Shown one piece after another: positions 10,673-27,509 of a stretch of DNA of 64,000 nt. Each line of letters opens with the position of its first letter. Positions within the stretch are counted from its first letter, which is position 1. The position numbers and the translations under genes are program-made. Origin of the DNA: Ovis canadensis (Eukaryota > Chordata > Mammalia > Artiodactyla > Bovidae); assembly GCF_042477335.2 (NCBI RefSeq), contig NC_091251.1:31140501-31204500 (forward strand), in the 5' to 3' direction. Below the pieces are notes generated by a model. The model was not told where the DNA came from, searched no databases, and saw only the letters and a list, made by a program, of their open reading frames with translations.

Positions 10673-12628
10673 TCATTTTAGCCCAAGGAGACCCATTTCA
10701 GGCTTCTGACCTTCTAAAACTTACAGATATTTATCCTAAGCTCCTAGTGTGGTCATTTGTTACAGGAACAATACGAATCTAACACAGATTTATGTTCTAC
10801 CAGATATCATCCCTCTGAGCTGAATTAAAGCCTTTCAATACAATCAGTGAGCAGTGAAGGTATTTTGTGTTGAACTCTTACCTTAAATAGAAGAAAATTA
10901 GAGTCAGTTTGAAGAGGTTGTGCCCCATTAGCTGGTACAGGGAGTTTCACATTGCCTAAATGTAAATCTTGTTTTCACTTTGAGGCCTTGGAGGATTTAA
11001 GATAGGGAAAGTAAATCATTATAAAAATTAAGATCACACATTATAAAAGAAAAAAAAGGAACTCCTGTTCTCAAATATTTATCTTTTGATATCTCCCTAG
11101 ACAAGGGGAAAACCCTTTCCTCAACGCGGCCCCTCCTACAAACCCCTTGGCCCTGTCTCCTTCTCCTCTCGGCCCTTTGTTTCCAGTCCTCCCCAGCACT
11201 ACCAACCCTTCCCAGGGCCGGCTGTCCCCTCCCTCAGAGCAACTCTCGCCATGGTGCCAGCTGGCCCTGCTGCTAAAGCCTGGCAGAGTGACTGCTCAGG
11301 GTCTTCTTGGAGAGTACCGTGGTGGAAAGTGGGAGTTCAGGGGTAAGACACAAGTCTGAAACCCCTGTTTTCATCCACAGTCTGCTCCATCTCTCCGTAG
11401 CTGTGTGGCCCAAAGGGAATTGCTTAACCTCTCTGAGCCTCAGTTTCCTAATCTGTGAGTTGAGAACAATGATGATAACTCCTTAATAGGGAAGCTGTGA
11501 GGCTTGACAGCATCTGTGTAAGCACTCTTCTTAATGACGTCTTCTCCCTTATTGCTGAGGATACAAACGACCTCCTAAGACACATGACCTGGTAGACGCC
11601 CCCATCCTTGAATACTCCCCTGCCCTTGTTCCCACGACCCACGCTGTCCCGATTTCCCCTCTTAGCTCCTTTGCCAGCAGATCCTCCTTGGCCCAGACTT
11701 CCAGGATTAGGGGCCCTCAGTTCAGCCTCAGGCACTTTCCTCCAGCACGGGATGCTCCAGGTGGTCCCTTGATCCTGAGGTTTCAGGGACCATATCTGTA
11801 CAGACAAGCCGGGAATGGGTTGGTTGTGGTGTGTGGAGTTGGTCTCCACACCAGAACTCTGGGGGAATCCATGGGTGAAAGTCCGGGGCAGAGACCCAGG
11901 CAGGAGTCTGGTGTGAAGTGGCTGTGGAAGCCGTGACTGTGTGTGAGGTCACCCGAGGGGATAGTGGGAAAGTCTGCTGGGGTACAGGAGATGCAGACGA
12001 GTTCAAGGGGACAGAAGATGGTAAAGCCGTGTTCCAGAAGAAGTGGAAGAGAGAGGAGCTTTGGGAAGATGGGACTGACCAGTCAGGCTCAAGGAGATGC
12101 CCTTGGCTTTGGGGGTTCGTGAAGCAGGAGGCCTTGCGGAGGAGGGTCCTGAGGGACTGCCTGTCAGCGAGGGTGGAGACGAGGGCAGAGGCAGAGGAGC
12201 CCAGGTCAGGGGCCGCAGCCCAGTGGCCTCGATCTTCTGAGGCCCCAGAAAGCGGATTACCCTGCAAAGCCCCTCGAGCTGACTTTCCAAATCCCCAATA
12301 GTGCTTCCCTGTCACAGGGAGAGTTAACCCCACTTACATAAGGGCCCTGCACCACCCGCTCTGTCCCCTTAACTCCGTGATCCTCCCAGAAGCCTCGCAC
12401 TGTCCCCCTCCCCCTCAGGCTCTAAGGCTAGGCCAACCCCTGCCCCAGATGCACCCAGAGGTGAGCTCAGCTCTGCTGAGGATGCATGTCATACCCAGAC
12501 CAACAGGGGGCTTTCTGCTCTGGCCTGGGCATGGGGGTGGGGTGGGGCAGAGGAGCAGGAGAGGAAAGGCTATTTGCTGAGGACTGCTCTAGGATCTCAA
12601 CAACCCTGAGATGCAATAATAATAACAG
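10673..12628. other. Intergenic, no gene seen
   Basis: GC-rich from 11100 on. A sense MIR lies at about 11375-11475 (GCTGTGTGGCCCAAAGGGAATTGC, CTCAGTTTCCTAATCTGTGAG). Overlapping open frames of 100-200 codons at 11700-12330 on both strands look like chance frames in GC-rich DNA. Confidence 0.5.
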
Positions 12629-13050
12629 CCCCATCGTTTATTGCTGTTCTTGTTTAGTCTTTAAGTCGTGGGCGATTCTTTGAGACTGCAAGGACTACAG
12701 ATCATTAGACTCCTCTGTACATGGGATTTCCCAGGCAAGAATACTGGAGTGGGTAGCCATTTCTTTCTCCAAGGAGGATGTCAGGGATTGCACCCGCATC
12801 TCCTGCATTGGCAGGATTCTTTACCGCTAGGCCACCATGGAAGCCCCCCATCATTTATTATGTTCCTACTAAGAACCAGGCCCCAGAACACTTGGAGAAT
12901 CATCTTAATTAGCTTCCCCAGCTGCTCTATGAGGCAGGTACTCTTATCACCCCTTTTTCCAGGGGACTGAAGCTCAGACAGGTTAAATCATTGCTCAGGG
13001 AGGCGTGGCTGGCTGTGAGAGAGCAGGGATTTGAACTTGGATCTGTCTTG
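12629..13050 (-). repeat. MIR SINE split by Bov-tA, with target duplication
   Basis: An antisense MIR (TTATTATGTTCCTACTAAGAACCAGGC...GGGATTTGAACTTGG) is interrupted by a Bov-tA at 12643-12845. CCCCATCGTTTATT (12629-12642) and CCCCATCATTTATT (12846-12859) are the 14-bp target duplication with one mismatch. Confidence 0.8.
12643..12845 (-). repeat. Bov-tA SINE inside MIR
   Basis: Antisense Bov-tA: GATTCTTTGAGACTGCAAGG...AAGAATACTGGAGTGGGTAGCC, ending CGCTAGGCCACCATGGAAGCC. Confidence 0.88.
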
Positions 13051-13380
13051 GCTGTCTCCACCCTCGCTCCAGGGCCCATCCCCCACCTCAGAACCACCCC
13101 TGGGCTTGAGCTGGGAAGACTGAGTCTGGGGAAGCCGAGGGACCAGCCTGCCTGGGACTGTGAAGGCAAGTTAGGGTAGGCAGGTGCAGGGGCTGTGTCC
13201 CCCTCCCAGTCTTGCAGGAGACCCTCCACATTGGGCCCAGCGCCCATTGCCTGCAGACTGGCCTCAGACCCTACATCTAACCCATTTCCACCTGTGATGG
13301 GAGTTGCCTCTGTAGGGGCATCCGGGGACTGCTAGCCCTCCAGGGATGCCCAGACCCTCAAATCCTGGGCTCTAAGCAGT

Positions 13381-13964
13381 CTCTTATCAAGGGATTAAGT
13401 GAGAAGCACTGAGGCAGAAAGCTGGACTTACCCAGGACCGGCAGTGAGCAGCCGTGTGTGGAGCCACACACACCTGTCCCCAGACCCACTTGTCCTGGGG
13501 TAGGTGGAGTCCATACCTCCCTTAACAATTCGCACAGCTCGGGAGCACAGAGCACGAGGAACTGGGCAGCCCAGGAGCTGGTGTGGGGGCAGCAGGACTG
13601 ACCGGCTCCCAGGGGCACCTTGGTAATGCTGCAGGTGTGGCCGGTTGATCCCCTGTGGAGACAGTAAAGATTAAGAGGATCATAAGCTGCGTCCAGCACT
13701 GCCCTGGGAGAAACCTCCCCGAGCCAGAGCTGCTGCTGTGAGGGCAAGTTGGGGCAGCTCCTGAGTTTAGACAGAGGGGGCAGGAGGCAGGAGCACAGAG
13801 AGGAGAGGCAAGAGGGAGAGAAAGAGACAGAGGGAGAAGGAGAGATAGAAGAGAAACAGTTTCAGAGAGGGAGGCAGGGGCTGGGTCCAGCTCAGAAATC
13901 CTGAGGCTTCCCTTAGGCAGGCAGAGGCTGCCCTGGGACCTGCCAGGACAGGCCGACAGCACCC
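13381..13964 (+). promoter_or_regulatory. NR2E3 proximal upstream region with candidate CRX/OTX sites
   Basis: The 580 bases before the start codon are GC- and purine-rich and free of recognised repeats. Two homeodomain-type motifs are seen: GGATTAA at 13392-13398 and AGATTAAG at 13668-13675. The first contains the reverse of TAATCC, the CRX/OTX core. CRX control of NR2E3 is expected from retinal biology, but such short motifs occur by chance. I see no clear TATA box and cannot place the transcription start. Confidence 0.25.
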
Positions 13965-18581
<4,617 letters not shown>

Positions 18582-18591
18582 TGGAAGTAGA

Positions 18592-18597
18592 AATAAA
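18592..18597 (+). terminator. Candidate polyadenylation signal AATAAA just after NR2E3 stop
   Basis: AATAAA begins 10 nt after the last base of the TAG stop codon. From about 18599 the sequence resembles an old L1, so if this signal is used the 3' UTR would be only a few dozen bases. Use of a later signal is equally possible. Confidence 0.3.
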
Positions 18598-18598
18598 A

Positions 18599-19307
18599 TG
18601 AGTGCAACCACTTTGTGAAACAATCTACTGAAGCTGAAAATCTGGGCTACCCTTTGATTCGGCAATTGCACTCATGGATATGTGTACCTGTCAGAAATGT
18701 CCACCAAAAGATTGTTTGAAGCAGCTTTTTTCATAGTAGCCCCAAACTGTACAGTGACAGTGGGGTGGACTATAAATTGTGGTAAATACATATTCAGTCG
18801 TGTCTGTTTGCGACCTCATGAGCTGTAGCCTACCAGGCTCATCTGTCCATGGAATTCTCCAGGCAAGAATACTGGAGTGGGTAGCCATCCCCTTCTCCAG
18901 GGGATCTTCCCAACCCAGGGATTAATCCCTCATCTCCTGTATTGCAGGCAAATCCTTTACCATCTGTGCCACCAGGGAAACCTTATAAAACAGCAATAAA
19001 AAGGAATGAACCATCAATATTGTATGACACCATGGATCTATTTCAGACACAAACAACCATCCAGGCACCAGTTCTGATTATATAAAGTTTAAGAACAGGC
19101 AAGACTAAGCAATGGTTGTAGACGTTAGAATAGAGGTTACCTTTGGGTAGGGGGTGGGGTTGACTGGGAAGGGGCCCAAGGTATGCTAAAAATGTTCTTC
19201 ATTTTGATCAAGGTGGTGGTTTTGCAAACTTATTCACTCATTAAAAATTAATTGTACCATGCACTTAAGATTTGTGCACTTTATTGTTAGACCTAAAAAA
19301 AAAAAAG
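18599..19307 (+). repeat. Old L1 3' region abutting NR2E3, split by Bov-tA
   Basis: Begins GTGCAACCACTTTGTGAAACAATC and continues GGCAATTGCACTCATGG, with the L1-like AAAAAGGAATGAACCATC and a terminal A run at 19297-19307. A Bov-tA interrupts it at 18792-18983. Any NR2E3 3' UTR longer than about 20 nt runs through it. Confidence 0.65.
18792..18983 (-). repeat. Bov-tA SINE
   Basis: TTCAGTCGTGTCTGTTTGCGACC...AATACTGGAGTGGGTAGCC...TTGCAGGCAAATCCTTTACC, antisense. Confidence 0.9.
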
Positions 19308-20536
19308 TGAAAAAACAAAACCAGGAAAATCAATGTGGCCAAGGTTCTCCCTTTGAGGACACTGATGGTGTGAGCACAGGGTTGAGTTCCATCTGGTTGC
19401 CCCTCCAAGTCAGCGTCCAGGTGCCACGAATTCAAACACAGTGAAAAGTCTCCCGGAGGATTCAACAACCCAGCTTCTCTCCAGATGGCATCCCAGCACC
19501 CCACAGCCTCTCCCCATCTTTCTTCCCCGTCCTTCATCACCTCCCTGAAAATAAAGGTGAGCACCATGCAGCTCAACATAGCAGCCACAGGCACTCTTTG
19601 TGGAGGGGAATCTCCATCACTTCTTAATTCCTTATGGAAAGATGAAGTTCAGACAAACCTCTTCCTTTTCAAAGGCAGATCCAGGAGACCTAGGAAAAAG
19701 TACTTTTTAAAATGTTAATATGTATGAGGCACTAGATACACCAAGACAGTGAAATGAGCACTGAATGTGTATTGTTATTTAACTCTCAGATTTATCTGGC
19801 AGAGGGATCAACTATCCCCATTTATAAGCGAAAATTAAGAGAGGGCTGAAAACTTGGTGTGACTCTACTTAACTCTGGCACTGCCTTCTCCCCATGCCCC
19901 TACACCCATGGAATCACCTGAACAATTCTGTTCATTTTCTATCTCCAAAGAAGACATGTTTAAAGCCCAGAAGAAAAAAAAAAAGGCCTTGTGAGAAATC
20001 CTGGTGTTTCCCTGCCCTTTGGCCTGTGTATGCATTCTCCTCATTTTTCAGAGATCGGCTGTCTTGATGCAGGAAGGATGGTTCAGAACACTCTGCTCTG
20101 GGAATGATGGCTAGACTGATGCCCAGAGAGGACAGAGTAGGGCAAATACTGCCCAGCTTAATCTCTTCCCACTTAAGCACTCAAACTACTTGAGACTCTT
20201 GAACTTCTAGAAGCATCTGACTTGCCTCAGTTACTTGGGTCATTTAATGTCAATCATGCCACGATACTAGCTAATTCCCTATCCAAAGTTTTATCCATAA
20301 GGTTTAAAGGCCACACATACAGAAAGTTTGAGTAAAGCCATATTAGCAAGAAGCATGGTTGAAGTATGACCAAACAGGCCTTGAACATTATTCTGCAGTC
20401 TTGCTTTTGGGAACACAAAGCTGCAAAGGCAGCCAGCTGAAGTTCACATGCTAGTATCTAGGATGTGTGAGCACACAAATTCTACACTGGGAGAGAGACT
20501 GGGAACTCCAGGAAGAAGTCTTGGAGACTTAGAGGA
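19308..20536. other. Intergenic, no gene seen
   Basis: Unique sequence with a weak MIR-like piece at about 19780-19850 (ATTTATCTGGCAGAGGGATC...CCCCATTTATAAGCG). Confidence 0.5.
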
Positions 20537-21207
20537 GGTCAGTTGAGTTCAGGTCACTCACTCCGTCGTGTCCGACTCTTTGCAACCCCATGAACTGCAG
20601 CACACCAGGCTTCCCTGTCCATCACCAACTCCCGGAGCTTAATCAGACTCACATCCATCAAGTCGGTGATGCCACCCAACCATCTCATCCTGTCATCTCC
20701 TTCTCCTCCCGCCTTCAATCTTTCCCCACATCAGGGTCTTTTCTAATGAGTCAGTTCTTCACGTCAGGTGACCAAAGTATTGGAGTTTCAGCTTCAGCAT
20801 CAGCCCTGCCGATGAATATTCAGGACTGATTTCCTTTAGGATGGACTGGTTGGATCTCCTTGAAAACTCTCAAGAGTCTTCTCCAATATCACAGTTCAAA
20901 AGCATCAATTTTTTGGTGCTCAGCTTTCTTTATAGTCCAACTCTCACATCCATACATGACTACTGGAAAAACCATGGCTTTGACTAGATGGACGTTTGTT
21001 GGCAAAGTAATGTCTCTGCTTTTTAATATGCTATCTAGGCTGGTCATAACTTTTCTTTCAAGGAGCAAGTGGATTTTAATTTCATGGCTGCAGTCACCAT
21101 CTGCAGTGATTTTGGAGCCCAAAAGAATAAAGTCCGTCACTGTTTCCATTGTTACCCAATCTATTTGCCATAAAGTGGTGGCATCAGATGCCAAGATCTT
21201 AGTTTTC
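20537..21207 (-). mobile_element. BovB 3' part, left half of an interrupted copy
   Basis: Antisense BovB 3' end (TCACTCACTCCGTCGTGTCC...). It codes in one frame for the [19 protein letters not shown]...[18 protein letters not shown] segment. It stops at GATCTTAGTTTTC where the L1 begins; the missing continuation resumes at 29229. Confidence 0.9.
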
Positions 21208-21574
21208 TTTTTTTTTCAGATGTGTATGTTTTATTATATTTTCAGATTTACCAATTCATATACATTTTTTGGTGGTTTTCGCCATACATTCACATGAATC
21301 AGCCATGGGTGTACATATGTTCCCCATCCTGACCCTCCCTACCACCTCCCTACCCATCCCCATCCCTCAGGGTCATCCCAGTGCACCAGCCCTGAGCACC
21401 CTGCTTCATGCATTGAACCTGGACTGGTGATCTATTTCATATATGGTAATATACACGTTTCAACGCTACTCTCTCAAATCATCCCACCCTCGCCTCTGCC
21501 AGAGTCCAACAGTCTGTTCTTTACATCCATGTCTCTTTTGCTGTCTCGCATATAGGGTCATCGTTACTATCTTT

Positions 21575-24500
21575 CTAAATTCCATATGTATGCATTAATG
21601 CACTGTATTGGTGTTTTTCTTTCTGATTTACTTCACTCTGTATAATAAGCTCCAGTTTCATCCACCTCATTAGACCGGATTCAAATGCAATCTTTTTAAT
21701 AGCTAAGTAATATTCCATTGTGTATATGTACCACAGCTTTCTTATCCATTCATCTGCCGATGGACATCTAGGTTGCTTCCATGTCCTGGCTATTCTAAAC
21801 AGGGTTGCAATGAACATTGGGGTACATGTATCTCTTTCAATTCTGGTTTCCTTGGTGTGTATGCCCAGCAGTGGGATTGCTGGGTCGTATGGTAGTTCTA
21901 TTTCCAGTTTTTTAAGGAATCTCCACACTTTTCTCCATAGTGTCTACATTAGTTTGCATTCCCACCAACAGTGTAAGAGGGTTCCCTTTTCTCCCCACCC
22001 TCTCCAGCATTTATTCTTTGTAGACTTTTAGATAGCAGCCATTCTGACTGGTGTGACATGGTACTTCATTGTGGTTTTGATTTGCATTTCTTTGATAATG
22101 AGTGATGTTGAGCATCCTTTCATGTGTTTGTTAGCCATCTATATGTCTTCTTTGGAGAAATGTCTATTTAGTTCTTTGGCCCATTTTTTTTTTGATAGGG
22201 TCACTTATTTTTCTGGAATTGAGCTGCAGGAGTTGCTTGTATATTTTTGAGATTAATTCTTTGTTAGTTGCTTCATTTGCTATTATTTTCTCCCATTCTG
22301 AAGGGTGTCTTTTCACCTTGCTTATAGTTTCCTTCATTGTGCAAAAGCTTTTAAGTTTATAGGTCCCATTTTTTTATTTTTGCTTTTATTTCCATTACTC
22401 CGGGAGGTGGTCATAGAGGATCCTGCTGTGATTTATGTCAGAGAGTGTTTTGCCTACGTTTTCCTCTAGGAGTTTTATAGTTTCTGGTCTTACATTTAGA
22501 TCCTTAATCCATTTTGAGTGTATTTTTGTGTATGGTGTTAGAAAGTGTTCTAGTTTCATTCTTTTACAAGTGGTTGACCATTTTTCGCAGCACCACTTGT
22601 TAAAGAGATTGTCTTTTCTCCATTGTATATTCTTGCCTCCTTTGTCAAAGATAAGGTGTCCATAGGTATGTGGATTTATCTCTGGGCTTTCTATTTTGTT
22701 CCATTGATCTATGTTTCTGTTTTTGTGCCAGTACCAAACTGTCTTGATGACTGTTGCTTTGTAGTATAGCCTGAAGACAGGCAGCTTGATTCCTTCAGTT
22801 CCATTCTTCTTTCTCAAGATTGCTTTGGCTATTTGAGTGTTTTTGTAATTCCATACAAATTGTGAAATTATTTGTTCTAATTCTCTGAAAAATACCATTG
22901 GTAGCTTGACAGGGATTGCATTGAATCTATAGATTGCTTTGGTTAGTATACTCATTTTCACTATATTGATTCTTCTGATCCATGAACATGGTATATTTCT
23001 CCATCTATTTGTGTCATCTTTGATTTCTTTCATCAGTGTTTTATAGTTTTATATATATAGGTCTTTGTTTCTTTAGGTAGATTTATTCCTAAGTATTTTG
23101 TTCTTTTCATTGCAATGGTGAACGGAATTGTTTCCTTAATTTCTCTGTTTTCTCATTGTTAGTGTATAGGAATGCAAGGGATTTCTCTGTTAATTTTATA
23201 TCCTGCAACTTTACTGTATTCATTGATTAGCTCTAGCAATTTCCTGGTGGAGTCTTTAGGGTTTTCTATGTAGAGGATCATGTCATCTGCAAACAGTGAG
23301 AGTTTTACTTCTTCTTTTCCAATCTGGATTCCTTTTATTTCTTTTTCTGCTGATTGCTGTGGCCAAAACTTCTAAAACTACATTGAACAGTAGTGGTAAG
23401 AGTGGGCATCCTTGTCTTGTTCCTGACTTTAGGGGAAATACTTTCAATTTTTCACCATTGAGGATAATGTTTGCTGTGGGTTTATGATATATGGCTTTTA
23501 TTATGTTGAGGTATGATGTTCCTTCTATGCCTGCTTTCTGGAGGGTTTTTATCATAAACGGATGTTGAATTTTGTCAAAGGCATTCTCTGCATCTATTGA
23601 GATAATCATATGGTTTTTATCTTTCAACTTGTTAACGAGGTGTATCACATTGATTGATTTGCAAATATTGAAGAACCCTTGCATCTCTGGGGTAAAGCCC
23701 ATTTGGTCTTTTTACTATGTTGTTAGATTCTGTTTGCTAGAATTTTGTTAAGGATTTTTGCATCTATGTTCATCAGTGATATTGGCCTGTAATTTCTTTT
23801 TTTGGTGGCATCTTTGTCTGGTTTTGGTATTAGGGTGATGGTGGCCTCATAGAATGAGTTTGGAAGTTTACCTTCCTCTGCAATCTTCCGGAAGAGTTTG
23901 AGTAGGATAGGTGTTAGCTCTTCTCTAAATTTTTGATAGAATTCAACTGTGAAGTCGTCTAGTCCTGGGCTTTTGTTTGCTGGAAGATTTCTGATTACAG
24001 TTTCGATTTCTGTGCTTGTGATGGGTCTGTTAAGATTTTCTATTTCTTCCTGGTTCAGTTTTGAAAAGTTATACTTTTCTAAGAATTTGTCCATTTCTTC
24101 CAAGTTGTCCATTTTATTGGCATATAGTTTCTGATAGTAGTCTCTTATGATCCTTTGTATTTCTGTGTTGTCTGTTGTGATTTCTCCATTTTCATTTCTA
24201 ATTTTGTTGATTTTATTCTTCTCCCTTTGTTTCTTGATGATTCTGGCTAATGGTTTGTCTATTTTATTTATCTTCTTGAAGAACCAGCTTTTAGCTTTGT
24301 TGATTTTTGCTATGGTCTCTTTTGTTTCTTTTGCATTTATTTCTGCTCTAATTTTTGTGATTTCTCTCCGTCTATTAACCCTGGAGTTCTTAATTTCTTC
24401 CTTTTCTAGTTGCTTTAGGTGTAGAGTCAGGTTATTTATTTGATTCCTCTCCTGTTTCTTGAGGTAGGCTTGTATTGCTATGAACCTTCCCCTTAGCACT

Positions 24501-25373
24501 GCTTTTCCTGAATACCATAGGTTTTGGGTTGTTGTGTTTTTATTTTCATTCGTTTCTATGCATATTTTGATTTCTTTTTTCATTTCTTCTGTGATTTGTT
24601 GGTTATTCAGAAGTGTGTTGCTTAACCTCCATATGTTTGTATTTTTAATAGTTTTCTTTTTCCTGTAGTCAACATCTAATCTTACTGCACTGTAATTAGA
24701 AAAGATGCTTGAGATTATTTCAATTTTTTTTTTTTAAATTTACCATGGCTAGATTTATGGCCCAGGATGTATCTATCCTGGAGAAGGTTCCATGTGCACT
24801 TGAGAAAAAGGTGAAATTCATTGTTTTAGGGTGAAATGTCCTATAGATATTAATTGTCTAATTGGTCCATTGTATCATTTAAAGTTTGTTTTTCCTTGCT
24901 AATTTTCTGTTTAGTTGATCTATTCATAGGTGTGAGTGGGGTATTAAAGTCTCCCACTATTATTGTGTTACTGTTAATTTCCCCTTTCATATTTGTTAGC
25001 ATTTGCCTTATATATTACAGTGGTATGTTGGCTGCATATATATTTCTAATTGTTATATCTTCTTCTTGGATTGATCCTTTGATCATTATGTAGTGTCCTT
25101 CTTTGTCTCTTTGCATAGTCTTTGTTCAAAGTCTATTTTATCTGATATGATTATTGCCATTCATGCTTTCTTTTGGTCTCCATTTGCATGAAATATCTTT
25201 TTCCAGCCCTTCACTTTCAGTCTGTATGTGTCCCTAGGTTTGAGGTGGGTCTCTTGTAGACAGCATATATAGGGGTCTTTTTTTTTTAATCCATTCAGCC
25301 TTTGTCTTGTGGTTGGAGCATTCAACCCATTTACATTTAAGGTAATTATTGGTAAGTATGATCCCATTGCCAT
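21575..25373 (-). pseudogene. L1 ORF2 remnant (endonuclease / reverse transcriptase)
   Basis: Read on the - strand. It opens at 25373 with MAMGSYLPIITLNVNGLNAP (endonuclease) and has broken central frames at 24583-23723 (INKILANRI end, [10 protein letters not shown]) and 23702-23283 ([26 protein letters not shown]). The RT catalytic FADD lies in a shifted frame at about 23300-23276. The C-terminal frames are 23033-22395 and 21928-21575 (the latter with YYLAIKK). At least three frame breaks are present. Confidence 0.9.
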
Positions 25374-25424
25374 TTACTTTGTTGTTTGCGGTTCGAGTTT
25401 ATAAACCTTTTCTGTGTTTCCTGT

Positions 25425-26338
25425 CTAGAGAAGATCCTTTAGTATCTGTTGACGAGCTGGTTTGGTGGTGCTGAATTCTCTGAGCTTTTGCTTGTCTGTA
25501 AAGCTTTTGATTTTTCCTTCATATTTGAATGAGATCCTTGCTGGGTACAGTAATCTGGGCTGTAGGTTTTTCTCTTTCATCACTTTAAGTATGTCCTGCC
25601 ATTCCCTTCTGGCCTGAAGAGTTTCTATTGAAAGATCAGCTGTTATCCTTATGGGAATCACCCTTGTGAATTATTTGTTGTTTTTCCCTTGCTGCTTTTA
25701 GTATTTGTTGTGTTTGATCTTCATTAATTTGATTAAAATGTGTTCTGGTGTGTTTCACCTTGGGTTTATCCTGTTTGTGACTCTCTGGGTTTCTTGAACT
25801 TGGGTGTCTATTTCTTTCCTCATTTTAGGGAAGTTTTCAACTATTATCTTCTCAAGTATTTTCTCATGGTCTTTCTTTTTGTATTATTCTTCTGGGACTC
25901 CTATGATTCAAATGTTGGGGTGTTTAACATTGTCCCAGAGGTCTCTGAGGTTGTCCTCATTTCTCTTAATTCTTTTTTCCTCTGTGCTTCATTTATTTCC
26001 ACCATTCTATCTTCCACCTCACTTATCTTATCTTCTGCCTCAGTTATTCTACTGTTGGTTCCCTCCAGGGTGCTTTTGATCTCAGTTATTGCATTATTCA
26101 TTATTGACTCTTTTTTTATTTCTTCCAGATCCTTGTTAAACTTTTCTTGCATCTTCTCAACCCTTGTCTCCAGACTATTCATCTGTAACTCCATTTTGTT
26201 TTCAAGATTTTGGATTATTTTTAGTATCATTATTCTGAATTCTTTTTCAGGTAGACTCCCTATCTCTTCCCCTTTTGTTTGGTTTGGTGGCCTTTTATCA
26301 TGTTCCTTTACCTGCTGAATATTTCTCTGCCTTTTCAT
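25425..26338 (-). pseudogene. L1 ORF1 remnant (RNA-binding chaperone)
   Basis: The N-terminal frame 26338-25901 starts MKRQRNIQQVKEHDK and contains a heptad-rich coiled coil (LENKMELQMNSLETRVEKMQ). The C-terminal frame 25661-25425 contains REWQDILKVMKEKNLQPRLL and ARISFKYEGKIKSF, typical of the L1 ORF1p C-terminal domain. The middle is out of frame. Confidence 0.88.
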
Positions 26339-26870
26339 CTTGTTTAGGTTGCTGTGCTTGGGGTGGCCTTTCTGTATGCAGGAAGTTTGTGGTTCCTCTT
26401 TACTGTGGAGGTTCCTCCCTGTGAGTGGGGTTGGATGAGTAGCTTGTCAAGGTTTCCTGGTTAGGGAAGCTTGCATTGGTGTTCTGGTGAGCGCAGTTGG
26501 ATCTCCTCTCTGGAGTGCAATGAAGTGTCCAGCAGTGAATTTTGAGGGGGTCTATGGGTTTGGTGTGACTTTTGCTCACCTGTGTTTTTATGCTCAGGGT
26601 TATGTTCCTGCATTGTTGGAGAATTAGCTTGGTATGTCTTGCTCTGAAACTTGTTGGCTCTTGGGTGGAGCTTGGTTTCAGTGTAGGTACGGAGGCTTTT
26701 GGATGAGCTCTTGTCGATTAATGTTCCCTGGAGTCAGGAGTTTTCTGGTGTTCTCAAGTTTTGGATTTAAGCCTCCTGCCTCTGGCTTCCAGTCTTATTC
26801 TTACAGTAGCCTCAAGACTTCTCCATCCATACAGCACCAATGATAAAACATCTGTTAATGGTGAAAAGAT

Positions 26871-27300
26871 TCTCCACAGTGGGGGACACCCAGAGAGGTT
26901 CACAGAGTTACATGGAGAAGAGGGAGGAGGAAGATAGGGGTGACCAGGAGGAGAAGAGGGGGGGATCAAAAGGGGAGAGTAATCTAGCCAGTAATCAATT
27001 CCCTATTTGATCTCCACAGTCTAGAACACTCAGAGAGGTTCACGGAGTTCCATAGAGAAGAGAAGAGGGAGGAAGGAGACAGAGGTGACCAGGAGAAGAG
27101 GAGGAGGAGTCAAAAGGAAAGAGACCAATCTAGCCTATGATCAGTTCCCTAAGTGTTCTCCACAGCCCAGAATACACAAAGAGATTCACAGAGTTAAGTA
27201 GAGAAGAGAAGGGGGAAGGAAGAGATAGAGGTGACCTGGGGGAGAAAAAGGAGAGTCAAAAGGGGAGAGAGCAATCAAGCCAGTAATCACACTCCTAAGT
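26871..27300. repeat. Three ~143-bp tandem units in L1 5' UTR
   Basis: Units start with TCTCCACAG at 26871, 27011 and 27157 (spacing 140 and 146). Each continues with GAGAGGTTCAC-like, AGAGAAGAG.GGAGGA-like, AGGTGACC and GTCAAAAGG-like blocks. Copies are diverged but clearly related. Confidence 0.92.
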
Positions 27301-27386
27301 AAAAATGGATACTGAAGATTGGATTCTTGAAGGTACATAATTGATAACAAATACCAAAAAGCAAAGATTGAAAATCTAGAGTAGAG

Positions 27387-27509
27387 GTTGCTGCTGCTGC
27401 TAAGTTGCTTCAGTCGTGTCCGACTCTGTGTGACCCCATAGATGGCAGCCCACCAGGCTCCCCCGTCCCTGGGATTCTCCAGGCAAGAATACTGGAGTGG
27501 GTTGCCATA
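27387..27509 (-). repeat. Bov-A SINE monomer inside the L1 5' UTR
   Basis: TTGCTGCTGCTGCTAAGTTGCTTCAGTCG...CACCAGGCTCCCCCGTCC...TACTGGAGTGGGTTGCCAT. This is a third level of nesting (SINE in L1 in BovB). Confidence 0.92.

Noticed and set aside
11728-12333. 201-codon open frame on the - strand (and a 127-codon one on the + strand)
   Set aside because: GC-rich region, overlapping frames on both strands, no domain, no conserved-looking motif and no splice structure. Most likely chance.
1-13400. Possible 3' end of the upstream neighbour THSD4
   Set aside because: THSD4 lies upstream of NR2E3 in human, but no thrombospondin-repeat or other THSD4-like coding sequence is visible here.
22435-26318. 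Many + strand hydrophobic open frames
   Set aside because: Antisense shadows of the L1 ORF1/ORF2 remnant, which reads on the - strand.
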